Assembly: GCA_001508005.1 (NCBI GenBank)
Contig: LGEZ01000010.1
Location: forward strand, 1 to 64,000
Length of the DNA: 64,000 nucleotides
Origin: Clostridia bacterium 41_269
GTDB taxonomy: Bacteria; Bacillota; DTU086
Reading direction: 5' to 3'
Shown: in pieces, positions 32,820-41,868 of the stretch
How the letters are laid out: each line of letters begins with the position of its first letter
How positions within the stretch are numbered: the stretch's first letter is position 1
Notes under the pieces: model-generated
Database searches by the model: none
What the model saw: the letters and a program-made list of their open reading frames with translations, nothing else
What the model was told of the DNA's origin: nothing
Position numbers and translations under genes: made by a program

Positions 32820-34046
32820 GTGGAAAAAGAATTTGATCGAAGTTATATTTATAGGGTTATTGCAGCGTTTTGTATTGGTTGGGCAATAATTTATGCTGAC
32901 CGAACTTGTTTATATCCAATGCTTAAAATTATCGGAGAGGAATTTAAATTAACAGGAGCACAAACAGGAGCAATAACCAGTGCATATTTTTTGTGCTATG
33001 TAGCTATGCAGATACCTGCGGGTATGTGGGGAGATAGGTACGGACTCAAAAGAATACTTGTTTTCATGTATCTACTTGCTGGTATAGGGATGTTACTTAC
33101 GGGATTGATGGCATCAAGTTATTTAACCTTGCTGGTATTCGTAGCCCTTCACGGTATAGGAGCCGGTGCTTATTACCCTGCTGCTTATGGTACCACTTTA
33201 AATACTGTTCCACCAGAGACAAAGGGTCTTAGTACTGCAATAATAAACTCTGGAATGTCTTTAGGTTTGGCACTGGGGTTAATTAGTGCAGGACCCATTT
33301 ATAATTATACTCACAATTGGAGGATGCCTTTTTTAGTACTGGCTGTACCTACAATTCTTATGGCTTTAGTATATCAATTAGTGTTAAAGGATATTAGACC
33401 TCCAAAAGGAGAACAGGTTCCTTTTTCTGAAATACTTAAGGATAAAAATTTAATGCTCATCAACTGTGCAATTTTCTGTTCCTTATATGGCTTTTGGACT
33501 GTTGTAACATGGGGACCTACATTCTTCCAAACAGAACGCGGTTTGACGCTGACTATTTCAGGGCTGTACACAGCAATTGTTGCTGTAGCTGCAATTCCGG
33601 CCGCACTTACCATAGGAAGATCTTCGGACCGCTATGGACGCAAAAAGCTTTCACTGATTCTACTTCCACTTGCGGCTGTGACGGTATTTGCAACTGGTTA
33701 TGTAAAATCATTAACTGCTTTAATAATTGTTTTAATTTGCTACGGATTGGTAGGCAAGCTGACATGGGATCCAATTGCAGTTTCTTGGGTAGGAGATCAT
33801 GTTTCAGCTACCAAACCCCAGGCGATGGGTACGGCAGTTTCTTTATTCAATTTTTCAGGGATGCTGTCATCTATAGTTGCTCCGATAATCAGCGGGTGGC
33901 TGAAAGATATAACAGGTTCTCTGCAGACCTCATTTTATCTAGGTGGAGTCATAGTGCTGTTGGGAACACTTTTTGTAGCATTTGTTGATGAAACAGTAAA
34001 AGTTAAGGTGGAAAAAATACAGCAGCGTAAATTAAATAAAACATAA
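32820..34046 (+). CDS. MFS transporter (anion:cation symporter type)
   Basis: Twelve-helix major facilitator of 408 residues. The N-terminal half has YADRTCLYPMLKIIGEEF and the loop 2-3 signature GMWGDRYGLKRIL; the central loop repeats GRSSDRYGRKKLSL. This pattern is typical of the ACS family, which imports organic anions such as sugar acids and glucarate-like compounds. GTG start after AAAGGGGGGATAAAGG. Probably cotranscribed with the isochorismatase and may supply its substrate. Confidence 0.88.
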   Translation: MEKEFDRSYIYRVIAAFCIGWAIIYADRTCLYPMLKIIGEEFKLTGAQTGAITSAYFLCYVAMQIPAGMWGDRYGLKRILVFMYLLAGIGMLLTGLMASSYLTLLVFVALHGIGAGAYYPAAYGTTLNTVPPETKGLSTAIINSGMSLGLALGLISAGPIYNYTHNWRMPFLVLAVPTILMALVYQLVLKDIRPPKGEQVPFSEILKDKNLMLINCAIFCSLYGFWTVVTWGPTFFQTERGLTLTISGLYTAIVAVAAIPAALTIGRSSDRYGRKKLSLILLPLAAVTVFATGYVKSLTALIIVLICYGLVGKLTWDPIAVSWVGDHVSATKPQAMGTAVSLFNFSGMLSSIVAPIISGWLKDITGSLQTSFYLGGVIVLLGTLFVAFVDETVKVKVEKIQQRKLNKT

Positions 34047-34108
34047 ATTAAATTAAAAAGCTGAAAAACAAAAAAAATAAAAATAAATTTTTCCGATATA
34101 ATTAATAG

Positions 34109-34140
34109 GCAAGCATTTAATATTATGCTTGCTTTTTTAT
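34109..34140 (+). terminator. Terminator of the isochorismatase/MFS operon
   Basis: Perfect 8-bp stem GCAAGCAT/ATGCTTGC followed by TTTTTTATTTTT. Confidence 0.88.
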
Positions 34141-34279
34141 TTTTCTTCCATTAAGCATTGCAATTTTATATTTTCGTAAACTGTTTTTTTAAAGCTGTTT
34201 ATTTAAAAGGATTTTATAAATTTATAACCGAATTACATTCCTATTAGCAGCCATTGAAAATAAATTGGGGGAACGAAAA

Positions 34280-35311
34280 TTGATTGAAATAAAAGGACTT
34301 ACTAAGATATATAAAACTCCAGGACAGGAGATTAAGGTTCTTGATAACGTAAATCTTTATATTAAAAAAGGAGAGATCTTTGGCATCATAGGACTCAGTG
34401 GAGCGGGAAAAAGCACCCTTGTTCGCTGCATTAATATGCTGGAAAAGCCAACCAGCGGTCAGATTATTGTTGATGGGCAGGATATTACTGCTTTAAACAG
34501 CAGGGAGCTTCGAGCTGCAAGACAAAAAATTGGAATGATCTTTCAGCATTTTAATCTTCTTTCTTCTCGTACTGTATTTAATAATGTAATGTTTCCCCTT
34601 GAAATTGCTGGTGTTCCTCGCCGGGAAGCAGACAGGAGAGTAAAAGAACTTTTGAAATTAGTAGGTCTTGCAGATAAAGCAGAAGTTTACCCCGGGCAAT
34701 TAAGCGGTGGGCAGAAACAAAGGGTTGGGATAGCAAGGGCCTTGGCAAATGATCCTAAAGTGCTTCTTTCTGATGAGGCAACATCTGCTTTAGACCCCCA
34801 AACTACAAGATCAATTCTTGGTTTGCTGAAGGATATAAACCGGAGGCTCAATCTAACTATTTTGCTGATTACCCATGATATGAATGTAATAAAAGAAATA
34901 TGCGATCGGGTGGCAGTGATTCATAATTCAAAAATAGTGGAAGTGGGGGATGTTTTGGAAATATTTTCTAATCCCCGCACCCCTATTTCCCGCAATTTTA
35001 TTAACACTGTAATGAACAGAGATATTCCCGAAGAACTGCTCTATCGCTCTAAACAATTGGGGGCGAGTATGACGGCAAAATTGATACGGGTAACATTTAT
35101 AGGGGAATCAGCTGAGGAGCCGGTTATAACTTCCATGATAAAAAAATATAATGTGAAGGCTAATATTCTCTACGGTAATATAGATCGTATAAAAGGAAAA
35201 CCCTTTGGAAACTTAACTTTAGAGCTTTTGGGAGAACCTGCTCTAGTGGATAAAGCTGTGAATTATTTGAAGAATTTGGATCTAGAAGTAGAGGTGTTAA
35301 ATGGTGATTGA
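34280..35311 (+). CDS. metN: Methionine ABC transporter, ATP-binding protein
   Basis: ABC ATPase of 343 residues for methionine uptake. Walker [12 protein letters not shown]-loop [12 protein letters not shown], signature [15 protein letters not shown], Walker [14 protein letters not shown] and switch His in [12 protein letters not shown]. The last 80 residues form the regulatory NIL domain, which binds methionine and inhibits transport. A TTG at 34265 is also in frame, but GGGGGAACG is spaced for the TTG at 34280. The stop overlaps metI by 11 bp. I find no SAM riboswitch in the 230-bp upstream gap. Confidence 0.93.
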   Translation: MIEIKGLTKIYKTPGQEIKVLDNVNLYIKKGEIFGIIGLSGAGKSTLVRCINMLEKPTSGQIIVDGQDITALNSRELRAARQKIGMIFQHFNLLSSRTVFNNVMFPLEIAGVPRREADRRVKELLKLVGLADKAEVYPGQLSGGQKQRVGIARALANDPKVLLSDEATSALDPQTTRSILGLLKDINRRLNLTILLITHDMNVIKEICDRVAVIHNSKIVEVGDVLEIFSNPRTPISRNFINTVMNRDIPEELLYRSKQLGASMTAKLIRVTFIGESAEEPVITSMIKKYNVKANILYGNIDRIKGKPFGNLTLELLGEPALVDKAVNYLKNLDLEVEVLNGD

Positions 35312-35972
35312 GCTTAATTCATGGTTTGCAGATAAGCTGCTTACTGCAACGTGGGAAACATTATATATGGTAATTATTTCTACTTTTTTCAGCTATCTTT
35401 TTGGACTGCCCTTAGGAGTTATTCTGGTGACTACATCTGAAGGACATATACTTGAAAGCAAAGGAGTAAATAGGGTTCTGGGAGCTATAGTAAATGCAAC
35501 TAGATCCATACCCTTCATTATATTTTTAATTCTGCTGATTCCCTTAACTAGGTTGATAGTGGGGACTTCAATCGGAACTGTAGCTTCAATAGTTCCTTTA
35601 ACCCTTGCAGCAATTCCTTTTGTTGCTCGATTGGTGGAAACATCCCTCAAAGAAATTGATTGGGGCTTAATTGAGGCAGCTCTTTCTATGGGAGCCAGTG
35701 CATGGCAGGTGATCCATAAAGTTTTAATTCCTGAAGCCAAGCCTTCCCTTATACTTGGTGTTGCTATTACCGCTATTAACTTGATCGGTTATTCAGCTAT
35801 GGCTGGTATTGTGGGAGGAGGTGGTCTTGGAACTTTAGCATATTATTACGGCTACCAAAGATATGAAACGCCGGTGATGTGGGCAACGGTAATAGTGCTA
35901 ATTATTATGGTTCAAGGCATTCAAATGATTGGTGATGCTTTAGCAGCAAAAGTAATTAGCAGGAGGAGGTAG
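35301..35972 (+). CDS. metI: Methionine ABC transporter, permease
   Basis: Permease of 223 residues with about five membrane helices. It has the EAA loop [21 protein letters not shown] and the MetI-type [20 protein letters not shown] in outline. ATG start after GAGGTG, overlapping metN, so the two are translationally coupled. Confidence 0.94.
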   Translation: MVIELNSWFADKLLTATWETLYMVIISTFFSYLFGLPLGVILVTTSEGHILESKGVNRVLGAIVNATRSIPFIIFLILLIPLTRLIVGTSIGTVASIVPLTLAAIPFVARLVETSLKEIDWGLIEAALSMGASAWQVIHKVLIPEAKPSLILGVAITAINLIGYSAMAGIVGGGGLGTLAYYYGYQRYETPVMWATVIVLIIMVQGIQMIGDALAAKVISRRR

Positions 35973-35976
35973 AAAG

Positions 35977-36801
35977 GTGAAAAAATTTTTTGCACTTTTA
36001 GTTATCTTGGGTTTGCTCATATGTTTTGCAGCTGGCTGCGGCGGTGCAGATGAAAATGCTTCTTCCGGGGGAGATGCTGCACCAACAAAGTTGGTAGTAG
36101 GAGCTACGGCTAAGCCCCATGCTGAAATACTTGAGGTTGTAAAGCCTATGCTGAAAGAACAAAATATAGAACTTGAAATAAGAGTATTTACTGATTATGT
36201 ACTTTTGAATCCAGCCCTTAAGGATGGGCAGATAGATGCCAATTTCTTTCAACATATTCCCTATTTAGAGGACTACAACAAAAAGAACAATGCTAATTTA
36301 GTGTGGACAGTAAAAGTACATACAGAGCCAATGGGGGTTTACTCTAAAAAAATTAAAAACCTTAATGAGCTAAAAGAAGGCTCAACAGTGGGTATCCCAA
36401 ATGATACCACTAATGGCGGCCGGGCTTTAGCAGTGCTCGAAAGGGCAGGACTTATAAAGCTTAAAGAGGGTGTAGGAGTAACAGCTACAGAGAAAGATAT
36501 TGTGAGCAACCCCAAAAATTTGAAGATTCAAATGATGGATGCTGCAATGCTGCCCAGGGCATTGGAAGATTTGGACATTGCTGTAATAAACAGCAATTAT
36601 GCTCTTGAAGCTAATCTTATACCAGCTAGGGATGCTATTTTTATGGAGCCCAAAGATTCACCCTTTGCCAATGTGCTGGTAGTAAGACCGGAGGATAAGG
36701 ATAAAGAGGCTATAAAAAAGCTGGGAGAAGCTCTCCAATCAGAGGAAGTTAAAAAGTTTTTGGAAGAGAAATATAGTGGAAGCGTTGTTCCAGCCTTTTA
36801 G
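35977..36801 (+). CDS. metQ: Methionine-binding lipoprotein (NlpA family)
   Basis: Lipoprotein of 274 residues completing the MetNIQ importer. Signal peptide with lipobox AAGC (Cys21). NlpA family features: VVGATAKPHAEILE, FTDYVLLNPALKDGQIDANFFQH, VGIPNDTTNGGRAL, and IAVINSNYALEANL. GTG start after AGGAGGTAGAAAG, 4 bp after metI. Confidence 0.94.
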   Translation: MKKFFALLVILGLLICFAAGCGGADENASSGGDAAPTKLVVGATAKPHAEILEVVKPMLKEQNIELEIRVFTDYVLLNPALKDGQIDANFFQHIPYLEDYNKKNNANLVWTVKVHTEPMGVYSKKIKNLNELKEGSTVGIPNDTTNGGRALAVLERAGLIKLKEGVGVTATEKDIVSNPKNLKIQMMDAAMLPRALEDLDIAVINSNYALEANLIPARDAIFMEPKDSPFANVLVVRPEDKDKEAIKKLGEALQSEEVKKFLEEKYSGSVVPAF

Positions 36802-36834
36802 AATTAAAAAGGGCTTTGGTATTATATAGAAATG

Positions 36835-36876
36835 TAAGCTTGTCCCCAGCAGTGAGTGGGCAGGCTTAACTTTTAT
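36835..36876 (+). terminator. Probable terminator of metNIQ
   Basis: 11-bp stem TAAGCTTGTCC/GGGCAGGCTTA with two G-T pairs; followed by ACTTTTAT, a weak T tract. Confidence 0.6.
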
Positions 36877-36961
36877 AATGCAGAATAAAAAATTTTTATT
36901 TAAAATGTATTTAAAAGAAAGTGAAAAGTAAGTTGTTACTTTTCAAATGGAGGTATATTTA

Positions 36962-37652
36962 ATGAAAACTAATAACAAAATGCCTAAATTGAATCCCTAT
37001 CTTATAGGTTTAATAATTTTATCTTTTGCGGTGGGAATTCTGGTATATGACCATCTTCCTGAGAAAATACCCATACACTGGAATTTAGAAGGAGAAGTGG
37101 ATGCATATGGTAATAAATTTTTTGGCATCTTTTCACTGCCCTTTTTGACTCTTGCAGTATATCTGCTTATGATTGTACTTCCCAGAATTGATCCTAAAAG
37201 TGAAAGTTATGCTCAATTTACAGGTGTTTACAATGTGTTTACAACACTTTTGGTGCTTTTTCTTCTTTCTTTGTATGGGTTGGTGCTTCTTGCTGCGTTT
37301 GGTTATCAGATCAATGCTGGCTTGGTGGTCAGATTAGGATTGGGGATTCTGTTTATAGTTTTGGGAACTCAGCTGCCCAAAATAAAACATAATTATTTTT
37401 TTGGAATTAAGACACCCTGGACTCTTGCAAGTGAGGATGTATAGGAAAAGACCCATAAAGTTGGGGGAGTATTATTTATTTTTGGTTGGGGGAGTATTAT
37501 TTATTTTTGCAGGTGCAATCATAATTCTAAGCATACTTTTTAATGATAATGTGGGGTTTTATATTACAGTGCTTTCAATACTGTTAATAACAGTTTTTTC
37601 AATTCTTTATTCTTATTTTTTATATCAGAAAAACGACAGCAGCGGTGCATGA
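36962..37652 (+). pseudogene. SdpI/DUF1648 family membrane protein, disrupted
   Basis: The 5' part encodes a DUF1648 segment (LPEKIPIHWNLEGEVDAYGN) and several membrane helices up to FFGIKTPWTLASEDV, where family members usually continue with Trp and a THR/THK segment. Here a TAG (37442-37444) takes the Trp position. Just after, a 25-bp tandem duplication (37460-37509) shifts the frame; removing one copy restores VGGVLFIFAGAIIILSILF and reads to 37652. SdpI proteins give immunity to, or sense, secreted toxin peptides. The two independent lesions argue for a true pseudogene. ATG 36962 has GGAGGTATATTTA. Confidence 0.82.
37460..37509 (+). repeat. 25-bp perfect tandem duplication in the sdpI-like gene
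   Basis: Two adjacent identical 25-bp copies (37460-37484 and 37485-37509), each beginning GTTGGGGGAG and ending TTTTTG. Twenty-five is not a multiple of three, so the duplication shifts the frame. Confidence 0.95.
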
Positions 37653-37702
37653 ACAAATAATTAGGAGTGAAAAATTATTTTAAAATTTGGGAGTTTTCTT
37701 TA

Positions 37703-39076
37703 ATGAAAAGAGAATTGGAAAAACCAGTTGAATTAGGTGAAATAATTAAACTAAAAATACACGACTTAAATCATGCCGGTGAAGGTGTTGGAAGATTTGA
37801 AGGTTTTACAGTTTTTGTTCCGTATGCACTGCCTGGAGAAAGTATTTATGCTGTTGTTGAAGAGGTAAAAAGCAGTTATGCTAGGGGCAGAGTGGTTAGT
37901 TATACTGATCTATCGGATGAACGTATTGATCCTTACTGCACTTCATATGGTAAATGCGGAGGGTGTCATCTTCAGCATGTAAACTATGAAGCTCAACTTA
38001 AATTTAAAGAATTAATTGTTAAAAGAGCGTTAAGAAGAATTGGCGGAATAGAGGAAATAAATATTCGTCCTCCCATTGGAATGGAAAACATAAAAGGTTA
38101 TAGGAATAAAGCAGAGTATCCCTTTACAGAATATAATGGTAAGCTTTTTGCAGGCTTTTTTAAAACGCGATCCAAGGAAGTAGTTCCCATTGATGACTGC
38201 GGGCTGCAGCATCCTTTATCTGAAAAAGTACGGAAATCTTTTGTTAGAATTGCAAGAAAAATGAGGCTGAAAGCCTTCTGCGCAGAAACAGGCATGGGAC
38301 ATCTTAGGCACCTAGTTGTTAGGGTGGGAGTTTTTACTGGGGAAGTTATGGTTATTGTAGTAACGACCTTGGGCTGCAAAAAAAGTACATTAAAAAGGGC
38401 AGCAGAACTTTTAGTGGAAGATGTTCCTGAAGTAAAAAGCGTATTTCAAAGCATTAAAATTAATAATAAAAACCCAAACGTAATGGGGGAAAAGTTATTT
38501 CACATATATGGAGAAAAATATATAACAGAAAAAATAGGCTCCTTTAAATATCTCATTTCTCCTGAAACATTTTTTCAGGTAAATTCTATTCAGGCTGAAG
38601 TTTTGTTTGATAAGGTTCATCAGTATTCTGAGCTGGCTGGAAAGGAAACAGCTGTGGATGCTTACTGTGGTGTGGGAGCAATTTCATTATTTCTGGCACA
38701 GAAAGCTAAAAAGGTTTATGGAATAGAAATATCAAAAAAATCCATTGAAAATGCCTGGAAAAATGCAGAATTGAATGGGCTTAAAAACATTGAATTTTAT
38801 GCAGGAGATGTGGTGGAAATTGTTCCTCAACTGCCGATAATGGAACCTCATGTTGTGGTTCTTGATCCTCCACGTAGCGGGTGTGAAAAGAAAGCCCTTC
38901 AAACACTGCTTGCTTTAAAACCCCAAAGAATCATATATGTTTCCTGCAACCCTGCAACATTGGCTAGAGATCTTTCTTTTATTGTTAACAATTCTAGTTA
39001 CCAATTGAAAGAAATCCAGATAGTTGATATGTTTCCACAGACCTATCATGTGGAATGTGTTGCACTGTTAAAATGA
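37703..39076 (+). CDS. RumA-family RNA (uracil-C5)-methyltransferase
   Basis: SAM-dependent enzyme making 5-methyluridine in 23S rRNA, as RlmD/RlmCD; 457 residues. N-terminal TRAM RNA-binding domain (about 8-65), then four Cys for an Fe-S cluster (CTSYGKCGGC plus a later Cys), the SAM motif VDAYCGVGAISLFLA, DPPRSGC and the catalytic nucleophile in YVSCNPATLARDL. Which uridine is modified cannot be told. The ATG at 37703 is chosen with GGGAG well spaced; a GTG 36 bp upstream lacks spacing from its AGGA. Confidence 0.92.
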   Translation: MKRELEKPVELGEIIKLKIHDLNHAGEGVGRFEGFTVFVPYALPGESIYAVVEEVKSSYARGRVVSYTDLSDERIDPYCTSYGKCGGCHLQHVNYEAQLKFKELIVKRALRRIGGIEEINIRPPIGMENIKGYRNKAEYPFTEYNGKLFAGFFKTRSKEVVPIDDCGLQHPLSEKVRKSFVRIARKMRLKAFCAETGMGHLRHLVVRVGVFTGEVMVIVVTTLGCKKSTLKRAAELLVEDVPEVKSVFQSIKINNKNPNVMGEKLFHIYGEKYITEKIGSFKYLISPETFFQVNSIQAEVLFDKVHQYSELAGKETAVDAYCGVGAISLFLAQKAKKVYGIEISKKSIENAWKNAELNGLKNIEFYAGDVVEIVPQLPIMEPHVVVLDPPRSGCEKKALQTLLALKPQRIIYVSCNPATLARDLSFIVNNSSYQLKEIQIVDMFPQTYHVECVALLK

Positions 39077-39161
39077 AATTATGGATTGTAGGTATATATG
39101 GTTTATGTTAGAGAAGATTTAGGCGTTATTGTTTTTAAAATGGGTTTGAGAGAAGGGCAGG

Positions 39162-39809
39162 ATGTTTTTAATGGAAGAAATAAGGGTTAACATTGGAGAT
39201 ATTCTACTCTGCCTTTCCAGTGCACAAAATATAATTTCTCCTATTATTTCCAGACATAATGAGCAGGTGGCATATCTTTCTTTTAAGTTGTGTGAACAAT
39301 TGAATATATCTAGCCCAAAAATAGAAGATGTCTTTTTGGCTGCTTTGGTTCACGATATTGGTGCTTTATCTGTGGATGAACAGTTAGAACTAATTGAGAC
39401 GGAACCGCCGAATGTAAACAGCCATGCATTTAAAGGGGCTAAATTAATAAAAGATTTTGCACCTCTAAAGGCTGCTTCTTATATTATTAAATATCACCAT
39501 CTGCCGTGGGATTACGGCAGAGGTAATAGGTATATGGGGGAATCTGTACCGGCAGGAAGTCATATAATACACTTAGCTGATAGAGTATGTGCTCAGTTTA
39601 AAACTAAATATAATGTTATATCTCAGGTACCTCAGGTGTTAGAATCAATAGAAAAACATAAGGGAGCTCAGTTTGTTCCTGAGTATGTTGATGCACTTTG
39701 TGAACTTAGCAGAAAGGAATACATTTGGCTGGATTTAATGTCTGATGATCCCATAGGTAAACTTCCTGAAGGAATTATGGGTGTGATTGTGTTGGAAATG
39801 GAAAAATAG
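39162..39809 (+). CDS. HD-domain phosphohydrolase, possibly truncated by a frameshift
   Basis: Protein of 215 residues with an HD domain: HNEQVAYLSFKL, the metal-binding pair in ALVHDIGALS, then KYHHLPWDYGRG and HIIHLADRVC. The order resembles HD-GYP-like enzymes without the canonical GYP box. The annotated frame ends at EMEK, but another frame continues as IVDLLIDNFNEINSIREYAQ and on to a stop at 39907. Adding one A to the A5 run at about 39801-39806 would join them, extending the protein by about 33 residues. No partner gene is apparent. ATG start with AGAGAAGGGCAGG. Confidence 0.8.
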   Translation: MFLMEEIRVNIGDILLCLSSAQNIISPIISRHNEQVAYLSFKLCEQLNISSPKIEDVFLAALVHDIGALSVDEQLELIETEPPNVNSHAFKGAKLIKDFAPLKAASYIIKYHHLPWDYGRGNRYMGESVPAGSHIIHLADRVCAQFKTKYNVISQVPQVLESIEKHKGAQFVPEYVDALCELSRKEYIWLDLMSDDPIGKLPEGIMGVIVLEMEK

Positions 39810-39930
39810 TCGATTTATTAATAGACAATTTTAACGAAATAAATAGTATCAGGGAATATGCGCAAAAGAAAGCAGAAGAATTTTATAATAAATTTTTTGC
39901 TGATTAAATTAATTAATACAAAAATTTGCT

Positions 39931-40125
39931 TTAAGGTCTATCTCCCCTTTCTATAATTAGATTAGAAAAGATTTGCTGAGATTTTGCAGCTTCATCTGAT
40001 GCCATTTTAAACAGTCTGCGCAAATTATTATCAATTACTTCTGTTTGAATTAAGGAATAGGCAAGTGCAGCCATTCTAGTATCCTTTTCATAATCTTGGA
40101 GCATGTCCATATCAGAAAATTTCAT
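39931..40125 (-). CDS. CotF-like spore-coat domain protein, short
   Basis: Protein of 64 residues resembling one half of the CotF coat-protein fold: FSDMDMLQDYEKDTRMAALA and a helix ending in SQQIFSNLIIERG. CotF proteins are four-helix, ferritin-like coat proteins. The ATG at 40125 is placed by AAGGAGTGATTTTT; a GTG three codons upstream touches that site. It follows a second small gene at once, and the pair probably forms an operon. Expression during sporulation is inference. Confidence 0.6.
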   Translation of the reverse strand: MKFSDMDMLQDYEKDTRMAALAYSLIQTEVIDNNLRRLFKMASDEAAKSQQIFSNLIIERGDRP

Positions 40126-40130
40126 AAAAA

Positions 40131-40394
40131 TCACTCCTTAGTTATACTTTCATAGTATGATTGCAGAATACGAGCTAATTTTCTTAATTTGTTGGCTTCC
40201 ACTTTAAAGGCTTCAGCGACTTTTTTGTCAACGGAATTTGCTGAATAAAATTCACATTTTCGAGCAGCCACTTCTGTTTCACTTATGACTTTTATTAAAT
40301 ATGCTCCTTCTTTTATTCTCTGAATAGTAGTAGGGTCAAATTCCCTGAGCATGGGCTTATCAACATTTGACAATTTCATTTTTTTTCTGATCAT
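40131..40394 (-). CDS. Small helical protein in operon with the CotF-like gene
   Basis: Protein of 87 residues, basic and helical (ASEV-like segment ISETEVAARKCEFYSANS, then KKVAEAFKVEANKLRKLARIL). I do not recognise it. Its position directly upstream of the CotF-like gene suggests a spore-related partner. ATG start behind ACGGGGGTTTTCAAATA. Confidence 0.6.
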   Translation of the reverse strand: MIRKKMKLSNVDKPMLREFDPTTIQRIKEGAYLIKVISETEVAARKCEFYSANSVDKKVAEAFKVEANKLRKLARILQSYYESITKE

Positions 40395-40611
40395 TATTTG
40401 AAAACCCCCGTTTTTTATTTTTAAATTCCCTATTAGGTTTAATTCTTATTCACAATAAGGTTAGGAAATTATTTCAATAAAAATTGTATTAAATCTTAAG
40501 AAGGCGGGAAAAAATCCGCCTTTTTGAAATTTTATAGCAACATTTACAAAATATTTGACTTTTAATCTTTATATATTCGGTAAAACTAAGTGTAGAAAGG
40601 AGGGAAAAACA

Positions 40612-40911
40612 TTGGCAGGTGGGCAGAGAACAAATCAAATATTAGTTCCCCAAGCTAGAAAAGCTATGGATCAGTTTAAATGGGAAACTGCCAAACAGGT
40701 GGGGATAAATCTATCTCCTGGAGATTATGGAGGAGATATTCCTTCTAGACTTTGGGGAGCTGTGGGTGGCCATATGGTTCGCCAGATGATTCAGTCTTAT
40801 CAGCAGAGCCTTGTGGGTGCTCAAGGTATGGGTACTCAAGGCATGGGGGCTCAAGGTCAAGTTCAGGCAACCACTACACCTCAACCCAGCCAGTATCAAA
40901 CTAATCAATAA
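40612..40911 (+). CDS. Alpha/beta-type small acid-soluble spore protein
   Basis: DNA-coating spore protein of 99 residues. The core matches the family: ILVPQARKAMDQFKWETAKQ, then NLSPGDYGGDIPSRLWGAVGGHMVRQMI. The usual GPR protease site (E-I/F-A-S-E) reads ETAKQ here. The C-terminal 30 residues are an unusual Gln/Gly-rich tail with GAQGMGTQGMGAQGQ repeats. TTG start after GAAAGGAGGGAAAAACA; a longer upstream reading is not supported. Confidence 0.9.
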   Translation: MAGGQRTNQILVPQARKAMDQFKWETAKQVGINLSPGDYGGDIPSRLWGAVGGHMVRQMIQSYQQSLVGAQGMGTQGMGAQGQVQATTTPQPSQYQTNQ

Positions 40912-40934
40912 ATGCAGTGGAAAAAAGTATGAAA

Positions 40935-40972
40935 ACCCTGCAGTAAAATTGATTTTACTGCAGGGTAAATTT
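40935..40972. terminator. Bidirectional terminator between SASP and CAP genes
   Basis: Perfect 14-bp stem ACCCTGCAGTAAAA/TTTTACTGCAGGGT, 4-nt loop, followed by AAATTTTT on the + strand and AAAA-rich flank serving the minus strand. Confidence 0.85.
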
Positions 40973-40997
40973 TTGGGTTAAACTTTAATTTGTATAT

Positions 40998-41669
40998 TTA
41001 TTTTCCAATAAAATGCTGAGTAAACATTTTGCCGTAGGGACCACCGCTGATGATTCCTACTCCTACATGGGTAAAATTAGGATTTAGGATGTTTGCCCTA
41101 TGTCCTGGGCTATTCATTAGATTTCTGTGAGCGATTTCTACAGAAGGAGCTCCTGCAAGGTTTTCTCCGGCAATTCTGTAGGTTATTCCCTGACTTCTCA
41201 TTAAATCAAAGGGTGAACCGTAAGTAGGTGATTGATGTGAAAAGTAATTTTTATTTATCATATCTTGACTTTTCATTCTAGCTGTTTTTACGAGCCTCAT
41301 GTCTACAACTAATGGGGCAAGGCCGCGGCTGGTTCTTTCTTTATTTATTAAATTAATCATCTGCTGTTCTTCCGCTGTTAAACCCGCTAAATTTTCCTGC
41401 TGATTATCATTAGATTGGTTGTTTTTATCTTCTGGGATTTCATTTGTTCCATTATTATTGGGTATGGGTTTTTTATTTATGATTATGGGGTAGTAAATTT
41501 TATATACAAAATTTGTTTTGGTTAGTTTTATATAGTAATCACTAATAGTTTGTTTATATGCTTTTGAGATTCCGCTGTATCCCCATGCAGTTAGGGGTAG
41601 GTTTATTATTAATACTGCCGTTAATAGCAGACATATGTAGACGAGAAAACGATTTTTTTTGAGCTTCAT
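40998..41669 (-). CDS. Secreted CAP-domain (SCP/PR-1) protein, YkwD-like
   Basis: Exported protein of 223 residues. Signal peptide (about 1-30, FLVYICLLLTAVLIINLPLTAWG), a low-complexity Asn/Gln linker (about 65-95) and a C-terminal CAP domain (about 100-223) with MINLINKERTSRGLAPL, NYFSHQSP, AGENLAGA and HRNLMNSPGHRANIL. Such proteins are common at spore or cell surfaces of Bacilli and Clostridia, with unclear function. ATG start; AAAGGGAGGC lies upstream. A dyad at 41699-41740 covers its promoter region. Confidence 0.88.
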   Translation of the reverse strand: MKLKKNRFLVYICLLLTAVLIINLPLTAWGYSGISKAYKQTISDYYIKLTKTNFVYKIYYPIIINKKPIPNNNGTNEIPEDKNNQSNDNQQENLAGLTAEEQQMINLINKERTSRGLAPLVVDMRLVKTARMKSQDMINKNYFSHQSPTYGSPFDLMRSQGITYRIAGENLAGAPSVEIAHRNLMNSPGHRANILNPNFTHVGVGIISGGPYGKMFTQHFIGK

Positions 41670-41698
41670 TTTTTACATTTGCCTCCCTTTTTGTTATT

Positions 41699-41740
41699 AA
41701 ACAGGTACCTTTACCCGGGTAAAGTTAAATAAACCTGTTT
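41699..41740. promoter_or_regulatory. Nested dyad upstream of the CAP gene, possible operator
   Basis: Inner 16-bp palindrome CTTTACCCGGGTAAAG (41709-41724), enclosed by AAACAGGT/ACCTGTTT (41699-41706, 41733-41740). It lies 30 bp before the CAP start. The perfect DNA palindrome favours a dimeric repressor site; an RNA hairpin is also possible. Confidence 0.55.
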
Positions 41741-41806
41741 AGGTAATTATTTTCTTTTCTGATTTAATTTGCCCTTTAAGAAATTGTTTCCATTTCTTTG
41801 ATAAAA

Positions 41807-41838
41807 AAAGACTGCAAAAAATAATGCAGTCTTTTATA
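41807..41838. terminator. Terminator between CAP and the 87-residue gene
   Basis: Perfect 8-bp stem AGACTGCA/TGCAGTCT with an 8-nt loop; T runs on both sides, so it can serve either strand. Ends the minus-strand gene at 41869. Confidence 0.75.
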
Positions 41839-41868
41839 ATAAATGTTTACTAATTTTTTTATACACTC

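Noticed and set aside
33494-33988. 164-residue frame inside the MFS gene
   Set aside because: Cys-rich shadow frame with no domain; the transporter frame has all family motifs.
34047-34279. SAM riboswitch before metNIQ
   Set aside because: Only the upstream operon's terminator is seen; no S-box motifs.
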